Part shown: positions 59,966-64,000 of the stretch, piece by piece
Numbering within the stretch: position 1 is the first letter of the stretch
Layout: the number at the start of each line of letters is the position of its first letter
Origin: Roseovarius sp. EL26
GTDB taxonomy: Bacteria > Pseudomonadota > Alphaproteobacteria > Rhodobacterales > Rhodobacteraceae
Length of the DNA: 64,000 bases
Assembly (NCBI RefSeq): GCF_900327775.1
Contig: NZ_OUMZ01000007.1
Coordinates: forward strand, 2,033,606 to 2,097,605
Reading direction: 5' to 3'
The notes under the pieces: model-generated
What the model was told of the DNA's origin: nothing
Seen by the model: the letters and a program-made list of their open reading frames with translations, nothing else
Databases searched by the model: none
Made by a program: the position numbers and the translations under genes

Positions 59966-60060
59966 GTAGGGTGGGCAGTTTTGCCACCATGCGCTTCGCA
60001 AAGAATGTTTACGCGTGTGTTTAGGGTGGCGGTGGGCAGACATTGCCCACCCTACGCTTG
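59966..60060. repeat. REPIN-like element, copy 1
   Basis: About 95 bases with near-terminal inverted repeats GTAGGGTGGGCA ... TGCCCACCCTAC. Each end can also fold alone (GTGGGCA...TGCC(C)AC). It closely matches the element at 61032, with a few indels in the middle, and shares its 3' end with the half copy at 62583. This copy cuts across the reading frame of the stub gene at 60191 and supplies its last codons and stop. Confidence 0.85.
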
Positions 60061-60191
60061 CTGCTGCCAATTTGGCCATGACCTAAGCCATCTAGATCAT
60101 TCTCACCCTCATCATTGATACCCGCATCATAACCTCGGTTATACGCATCCATTGCAAGGATTGAGAGAAACAGATCTTTAGAAATCGCCAT
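60021..60191 (-). pseudogene. Truncated N-terminal stub of a fourth cassette protein
   Basis: An ATG three bases after the stop of the membrane-protein gene opens a 56-codon frame. Codons 1-44 read MAISKDLFLSILAMDAYNRG then YDAGINDEGENDLDGLGHGQ and IGSS. From codon 45 the sequence is that of the REPIN-like element, giving a Pro-rich nonsense end. The opening resembles, from memory only, the start of large lipase-like or RTX-type proteins of Rhodobacteraceae, whose N-termini carry an ISKDLF...DAYNRGY block. If so, this is the remnant of the substrate or effector of the neighbouring acyltransferase. I see nothing else of it before rplJ. Confidence 0.6.
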
Positions 60192-60194
60192 TTA

Positions 60195-60968
60195 TTACTT
60201 CACTTCTTTAGCTGCACGCAAAATACTCCGGGTAATAAAATTACTCGGCATTAATCTTTGTTCAGGTGTTTGATCTTTGACATAACGTGGTTGTTGTTCT
60301 GGTGGGACGATAAAGCGCGCCTTCGCAATCCATTGCAGTGTCGTCTCTACTTGCCCCACAGTCGCGGGATCTCTGGTCGCTTCAATCGTCAGGGATCGCA
60401 GCGCATACCCCTCGCCAAAAGTTGCGGCCAGATCATCGGGGTCGACTTGCGCCACCGTGGCTGGGTCGTTGATATCGGCAAAGGTCACCAGCGTGGGCCG
60501 GTTACGGGGTGGGATCGGGCGGGCGCCCTTGTCGCGCTGTCGCCGGATCGCCTTGAGCAGATCACCGCGCGAGCCGTCACCCTTGAGATCCCAATAGGCG
60601 CGCTCGGCCATCTCATCACCACCGATCAGCACAAACAGATACCGACCCTCACCCAGATCAGCGACCACCGCCTCGCCGCGCAAGTCATAGCTACGCTCGG
60701 TCGTGGCTAAGAACATACCGTCAGGGTAATAACGCACCTCCACCGCCTGCACGCTGCTGGCGGTGACCGGCCCTTGCGGGGTATCGATCACGGCGCTGAT
60801 CCGCTGGTTCCAATGATAGGCGTAGCCGGTGAAATAATGCGTCATCACCAAATGAACTACGGTGCTCGCCACAATCAAAAGGGCGATCAGCCAGAGCAGA
60901 AGCCTCCAACCCCACTGCAAACGGCGCGGGCCTTTACCCGGCTCAAATCCTGGCCGCAATAAAATCAT
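60195..60968 (-). CDS. One-pass membrane protein of the rplA-rplJ insert, function unknown
   Basis: A 257-residue protein. A short basic N-terminus precedes one membrane helix (about 22-46, LLLWLIALLIVASTVVHLVM), then a soluble domain of about 210 residues outside the membrane (VRYYPDGMFLATTERSYDLR, LGEGRYLFVLIGGDEMAERA, LRSLTIEATRDPATVGQVET). I do not recognise a family. It stands between the DUF1629-like gene and the truncated stub on the same strand and could be an accessory or immunity protein of that cassette. A 273-base gap with a REPIN-like element precedes it. Confidence 0.75.
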   Translation of the reverse strand: MILLRPGFEPGKGPRRLQWGWRLLLWLIALLIVASTVVHLVMTHYFTGYAYHWNQRISAVIDTPQGPVTASSVQAVEVRYYPDGMFLATTERSYDLRGEAVVADLGEGRYLFVLIGGDEMAERAYWDLKGDGSRGDLLKAIRRQRDKGARPIPPRNRPTLVTFADINDPATVAQVDPDDLAATFGEGYALRSLTIEATRDPATVGQVETTLQWIAKARFIVPPEQQPRYVKDQTPEQRLMPSNFITRSILRAAKEVK

Positions 60969-61031
60969 TGATTGATTACCCTACTGGCTGTTCTTGTTCT
61001 GCATCATCTTTCGTCTCTTCGACAGTGACCC

Positions 61032-61127
61032 GTAGGGTGGGCAGTTTTGCCCACCATGTGTTTCACATTGATGTTTGCCCGTGTGGAGAGCGTGGCGGTG
61101 GGCAGAAATTGCCCACCCTACGCTTGC
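61032..61127. repeat. REPIN-like element, copy 2
   Basis: About 96 bases with inverted ends GTAGGGTGGGCA / TGCCCACCCTAC. It is nearly identical to copy 1 at both ends and similar in the middle (ATGTTT, GTGTG, GTGGCGGTGGGCAGA in common). It fills much of the gap between the DUF1629-like and membrane-protein genes. Apparent small reading frames across both copies encode the same GWAISAHRH-like text and are artefacts of the repeat. Confidence 0.88.
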
Positions 61128-61241
61128 TTTTGGCCTCACACCTCTTTCATCGGATAATGTTTTGGCATTTTCAGCCCGGCCGCTGAATGTTGTCCACATA
61201 ACTCAAACCTTCAAAAATTTTTATAATTTCGTGGTGAAAAA

Positions 61242-61946
61242 TCACTCGGCCAAGATCGGGCCGCGCCCACAGGCCCCGATCAAACCAGCATCCTCAAATG
61301 CTTGCTTCAACAGATCCGAGATGAAAATTTTACGCGGGTATTCGCCATCGCAGAACAGGTCGCGGTCACCAATTATTTCCCTGTAAAATACTGGCTTCCA
61401 TGCTTCGACTGGAGGCCGTGGACGATAAACTCCTGCTGGCCTGCCGGGGTGTGGGTTGGTGATATCTGGCGTATCAGGAAACATTTTCATCGGTGGTTCG
61501 GTTTTTTCCGCATTCATTGCAAAAATCCGATGCCCCGGCACAAACCAGAAGTATTGTTTTTCAACCGGCTCACCTTTGCTGTTTTCGACCTGCACCGGTA
61601 CAAATTGATGTACGCCCGGGTCATGCGCTTCGACGACATCACGGAAGGCTTCAGAGGCCAGTTGTCGTTGCCCCCCACCCCAATCCACATAGTCCTCATA
61701 GAGTGCAGGCAGATCTTTGCGGCCTCGCAACACCGTCACTTTCAATCGCGTTGGGAGATTAGTTGGGTCCAAATGCCGCCCTGATTGCCAGATCGCTGTG
61801 ACTGATATTTTGGACTTCCCAATGTCGATACTCCAATCCACCGGTCGGATATGTTGCCAATCTCCATCCAAGGGATCAATGTCGGTGCTGCGACCGCTGT
61901 CTCCGGGATCATTCGGGCCGACACCCTCTTTTAAATACCAGATCAT
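61242..61946 (-). CDS. DUF1629/Imm11-like protein
   Basis: A 234-residue soluble protein. The central block EAFRDVVEAHDPGVHQFVPV then QYFWFVPGHRIFAMNAEK, and the C-terminal KIFISDLLKQAFEDAGLIGA, match my recollection of DUF1629 (immunity protein family 11). Imm11 proteins are predicted antidotes in polymorphic toxin loci; others have no known role. The ATG overlaps the stop of the acyltransferase gene (ATGA), so the two are translationally coupled. This family call needs a profile search. Confidence 0.65.
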   Translation of the reverse strand: MIWYLKEGVGPNDPGDSGRSTDIDPLDGDWQHIRPVDWSIDIGKSKISVTAIWQSGRHLDPTNLPTRLKVTVLRGRKDLPALYEDYVDWGGGQRQLASEAFRDVVEAHDPGVHQFVPVQVENSKGEPVEKQYFWFVPGHRIFAMNAEKTEPPMKMFPDTPDITNPHPGRPAGVYRPRPPVEAWKPVFYREIIGDRDLFCDGEYPRKIFISDLLKQAFEDAGLIGACGRGPILAE

Positions 61947-62488
61947 TGCAGCACGTCCTGTGCAGAGGCCTGTTTGGCGCCCATTTTCTGCAGCGTTTCA
62001 GCATCCACCAACCGGGTGATGATCGGGTGCAGGCGCAGGTCTCCATCTTTGATCACCTGTTTGAAATTGGCAATCACGCTGGTGGTGGTTTTCTGATCGG
62101 GCGCGATCACGTCCAGCAGCCAGTTGATCTCGCCGCTGGCCCATTCATCGGCTTTCAGGCGCACCGGGAAGACACTCGCCTTGATCTGCTCACGGATCTT
62201 GGCATCCACCTCTTCCGACACGCTCGCCCAGATCGCCATGCCCGCGACATCGGCCATCGGGTTTTCCTTTTCCGCCTGTGCATAGGCGATGGCGATACGG
62301 TCGCGGATCAGCGGCTCGAGCACGATATGGTTCAGATCAGCCAGCGTGTTATGCCGGTAGCGCGGCAATGCCATCATCGCCATCGCAACCTTGCCAAAGC
62401 TTTCACGCACCTGCGCGCGCAGGACGGCGATCTTTTTGAGGATTTCAGGATCAATGTTGGCTGGGATAGTGGCTTCAAGAGTTTGCAT
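61943..62488 (-). CDS. HlyC-family toxin-activating lysine acyltransferase
   Basis: A 181-residue protein resembling HlyC, which uses acyl-ACP to acylate internal lysines of RTX toxins. The block LKADEWASGEINWLLDVIAP aligns with the HlyC region around Asp92, and the aligned Asp (Asp126 here) is conserved. The GMAIWASVSEEVDAKI segment also fits. HlyC His23 lies in SPLHR; here the matching stretch is LPRYRHNTLADL, with Tyr at the aligned place and His46 two residues later. ATG 62488 is preferred over a TTG 24 bases earlier. No intact RTX toxin gene is in the window. Confidence 0.82.
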   Translation of the reverse strand: MQTLEATIPANIDPEILKKIAVLRAQVRESFGKVAMAMMALPRYRHNTLADLNHIVLEPLIRDRIAIAYAQAEKENPMADVAGMAIWASVSEEVDAKIREQIKASVFPVRLKADEWASGEINWLLDVIAPDQKTTTSVIANFKQVIKDGDLRLHPIITRLVDAETLQKMGAKQASAQDVLQ

Positions 62489-62582
62489 AGGCAAAGTATG
62501 CCCGGGCTTCAAGCGATGCGCAATCTATGAGTGTGACACAAGGACAGATAACAGCCATCTGTGTTTGCGTTCCTATGGGAAA

Positions 62583-62607
62583 GGTGGGCAGGAATTGCCC
62601 ACCCTAC
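62583..62607. repeat. Half copy of the REPIN-like element
   Basis: GGTGGGCAGGAATTGCCC plus ACCCTAC: one hairpin end of the element found at 59966 and 61032. It lies between the acyltransferase promoter region and the rplA terminator. With the other two copies it places one repeat in each of three gaps of the insert. Confidence 0.75.
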
Positions 62608-62648
62608 AAACAAAAACCCCGGAGCGTTTGCACGCTCCGGGGTTCTAA
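62608..62648 (-). terminator. Rho-independent terminator after rplA
   Basis: Stem AACCCCGGAGCGT / ACGCTCCGGGGTT (13 bp) with loop GCAA, followed on the minus strand by a T run (TTTTTGTTTG). It ends the rplK-rplA transcript 22 bases past the rplA stop. The insert genes and rplJ therefore need their own promoters. Confidence 0.9.
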
Positions 62649-62669
62649 ATTTCACACTGAGGTGTAAGC

Positions 62670-63368
62670 TTATTCGGACACTGCGTTTGAGACGTCGATG
62701 CTTACGCCTGCGCCCATGGTGGAGCTCAGCGAGATTTTCTTCATGTAGGCACCTTTGGCACCGGCTGGGCGGGCTTTGGCAACCGCACCAACAAGGGCAC
62801 GAACGTTTTCGACCAGCTTCGCCTCGTCAAAAGATGCTTTACCAACACCGGCATGCACAACACCCGCTTTTTCAGCTTTGAATTGTACTTCACCGCCTTT
62901 GGCGTTTTTCACAGCATCTGCAACATCCATGGTCACCGTGCCAACCCGAGGGTTTGGCATCAGGTTACGTGGACCCAGAACCTTACCCAGACGGCCAACG
63001 ATTGGCATCATGTCTGGTGTGGCGATGCAGCGATCAAATTCGATTGTGCCGCCCTGGATGGTTTCCATCAGGTCTTCGGCGCCAACGATGTCTGCACCAG
63101 CGGCCTGCGCTTCTTCAGCTTTGGGGCCACGGGCGAAAACCGCAACGCGAACGGTTTTGCCGGTGCCGTTTGGCAGACCAACAACACCACGAACCATTTG
63201 GTCAGCGTGACGTGGGTCAACGCCCAGGTTCAGCGCGATCTCAACGGTTTCGTCGAATTTGGCGGTTGCGTTGGCTTTGATCAGCGCAACGGCGTCTTCA
63301 ACGCTCAGGTTCTCTTTGCCAGCTGTGGCTGCGCGAACGGCGGTTGTACGTTTTCCAAATTTTGCCAT
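62670..63368 (-). CDS. rplA: 50S ribosomal protein L1
   Basis: A 232-residue protein of the L1 stalk. [40 protein letters not shown] and the rRNA-binding segment [20 protein letters not shown] are characteristic. In other bacteria L1 represses its own operon. It starts one base after the rplK stop. Confidence 0.98.
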   Translation of the reverse strand: MAKFGKRTTAVRAATAGKENLSVEDAVALIKANATAKFDETVEIALNLGVDPRHADQMVRGVVGLPNGTGKTVRVAVFARGPKAEEAQAAGADIVGAEDLMETIQGGTIEFDRCIATPDMMPIVGRLGKVLGPRNLMPNPRVGTVTMDVADAVKNAKGGEVQFKAEKAGVVHAGVGKASFDEAKLVENVRALVGAVAKARPAGAKGAYMKKISLSSTMGAGVSIDVSNAVSE

Positions 63369-63369
63369 C

Positions 63370-63795
63370 TTACTTCACCTCGATGCCCATGGAACGCGCC
63401 GAGCCTTGAATGATTTTCATGGCTTGTTCTACGTCGTTTGCGTTCAGATCTTTCCACTTTGCTTCTGCGATTTCGCGCAGTTGCTTTGGTGAAACAGAGG
63501 CAACGGTTTCGCGACCCGGCAGTTTTGCACCGGATGTCAGCTTGGCCGCTTTTTTCAGGTAGTAGGACGCTGGTGGCGTCTTGATGTCCATATCAAAGGA
63601 CTTGTCCTGATAATAGGTGATCACGGTTGGGCAAGGTGCGCCTGGCTCCATGTCCTGTGTCTTGGCGTTGAACGCCTTACAGAATTCCATGATGTTGATC
63701 CCGCGCTGACCCAGCGCCGGGCCCACTGGTGGGGATGGGTTAGCTTTACCTGCAGGGACCTGCAGCTTCATCTTACCTGCGAGTTTCTTGGCCAT
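63370..63795 (-). CDS. rplK: 50S ribosomal protein L11
   Basis: A 141-residue protein of the GTPase-associated centre. The start at 63795 ([20 protein letters not shown]) is supported by AAGGAG and by the conserved N-terminus. [20 protein letters not shown] and the C-terminal [14 protein letters not shown] are diagnostic. Substrate of PrmA, encoded elsewhere in this window. Confidence 0.98.
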   Translation of the reverse strand: MAKKLAGKMKLQVPAGKANPSPPVGPALGQRGINIMEFCKAFNAKTQDMEPGAPCPTVITYYQDKSFDMDIKTPPASYYLKKAAKLTSGAKLPGRETVASVSPKQLREIAEAKWKDLNANDVEQAMKIIQGSARSMGIEVK

Positions 63796-64000
63796 TGGCC
63801 TTCTCCTTTTCAACTCCGATGGGCGCGCCCAGTCGGATTGGGTTGATGTGGTCCGGTCTTTCAGTCGCGATTGAAAGAACCTCCCACATGGGTGTCGCCC
63901 AAGAGCGACCAGCCGCCTTTACACCACGATAATACGCTTTGCAAGCGGGATGAGCTGCCCAGCGCGGCCTTGCCAGCAATGCAAGAAAACAGCTTGCAAA
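63796..64000 (-). promoter_or_regulatory. Leader region upstream of rplK (window edge)
   Basis: Non-coding as far as I can see. It holds two hairpins: TCTTTCA / TGAAAGA (63857-63863 / 63872-63878) and GTCGC / GCGAC (63894-63898 / 63905-63909). L1 or L11 autoregulation could act here. No end of nusG is visible before the window stops. Confidence 0.45.

Noticed and set aside
59891..60079. Small minus-strand reading frame across REPIN-like copy 1, with text like GWAMSAHRH
   Set aside because: The frame is made almost entirely of the repeat; the same text appears across copy 2. It has no separate start signal and is a repeat artefact.
60981..61199. Small minus-strand reading frame across REPIN-like copy 2, GWAISAHRH
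   Set aside because: Same repeat-derived text as copy 1; not a conserved gene.
1..64000. tRNA, rRNA, CRISPR array, insertion sequence or prophage
   Set aside because: No cloverleaf-like segment, regular spaced repeat series, transposase or phage structural gene was seen in any gap or frame.

Overview
The window is a chromosomal segment of a marine alphaproteobacterium of the family Rhodobacteraceae (Roseobacter group). The evidence is a tad pilus locus of roseobacter type, a tol-pal / tilS / ftsH cluster, phosphatidylcholine synthase, DUF1127 and DUF484 proteins, and an rplKA / rplJL-rpoBC ribosomal block. The assignment rests on gene content and protein resemblance, not on a database search. 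Base composition looks even throughout, at mid-50s % GC by eye. I see no rRNA, tRNA, CRISPR array, insertion sequence or prophage.

Layout. 1-10004 (+): the distal part of a Tad (Flp) pilus locus. It holds a secretin (cut by the window edge), an OmpA-like lipoprotein, a terminator, then a separately controlled run cpaE-cpaF-tadB-tadC-two TPR lipoproteins-prepilin peptidase, and an AAA+ ATPase. A membrane-anchored LytTR regulator faces it. 11094-13755 (-): one-carbon metabolism (folD, fhs). 13894-18831: accessory genes, namely a MOSC protein, a decayed M19 dipeptidase, and an isochorismatase-like hydrolase plus 2-oxoglutarate/Fe oxygenase divergent from a LysR regulator. 18043-27661 (-): ybgC, tolQRAB-pal-cpoB, tilS, ftsH and tam, which maintain the envelope and protein quality. 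27821-35613: mscL, small membrane proteins, a DMT transporter, ruvCAB, DUF1127, prmA and an MFS transporter. 35810-41205: priA, a transaldolase-like aldolase, DUF484-xerC and pcs. 41212-44650 (-): a tightly packed five-gene run (MoCF-domain protein, GNAT, AhpD-like, OmpA-like, Ogt). 44697-46903 (+): sfsA, map and a TetR gene. 47033-49798: a TetR repressor divergent from a two-domain flavin/FAD oxidoreductase, with two matching palindromes between them.

49936-63795 (-): the rplK-rplA and rplJ-rplL-rpoB-rpoC blocks. These are normally close neighbours, but here about 2.9 kb of accessory DNA separates rplA from rplJ. It carries a HlyC-type toxin-activating lysine acyltransferase, a DUF1629/Imm11-like protein translationally coupled to it, a one-pass membrane protein, and a 44-codon N-terminal stub of a fourth protein that runs straight into a repeat. 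A roughly 96-bp REPIN-like element, or half of one, sits in each of three gaps of this cassette. The cassette looks like a partly decayed acylation module lodged in a core operon and is the most unusual part of the window.

Other points of interest are matched operators at the TetR/oxidoreductase divergon, a CpaE ATPase lacking both signature lysines, direct repeats upstream of cpaE, a long perfect hairpin between rplL and rpoB, and a cluster of TGTACA-like motifs upstream of rplJ.
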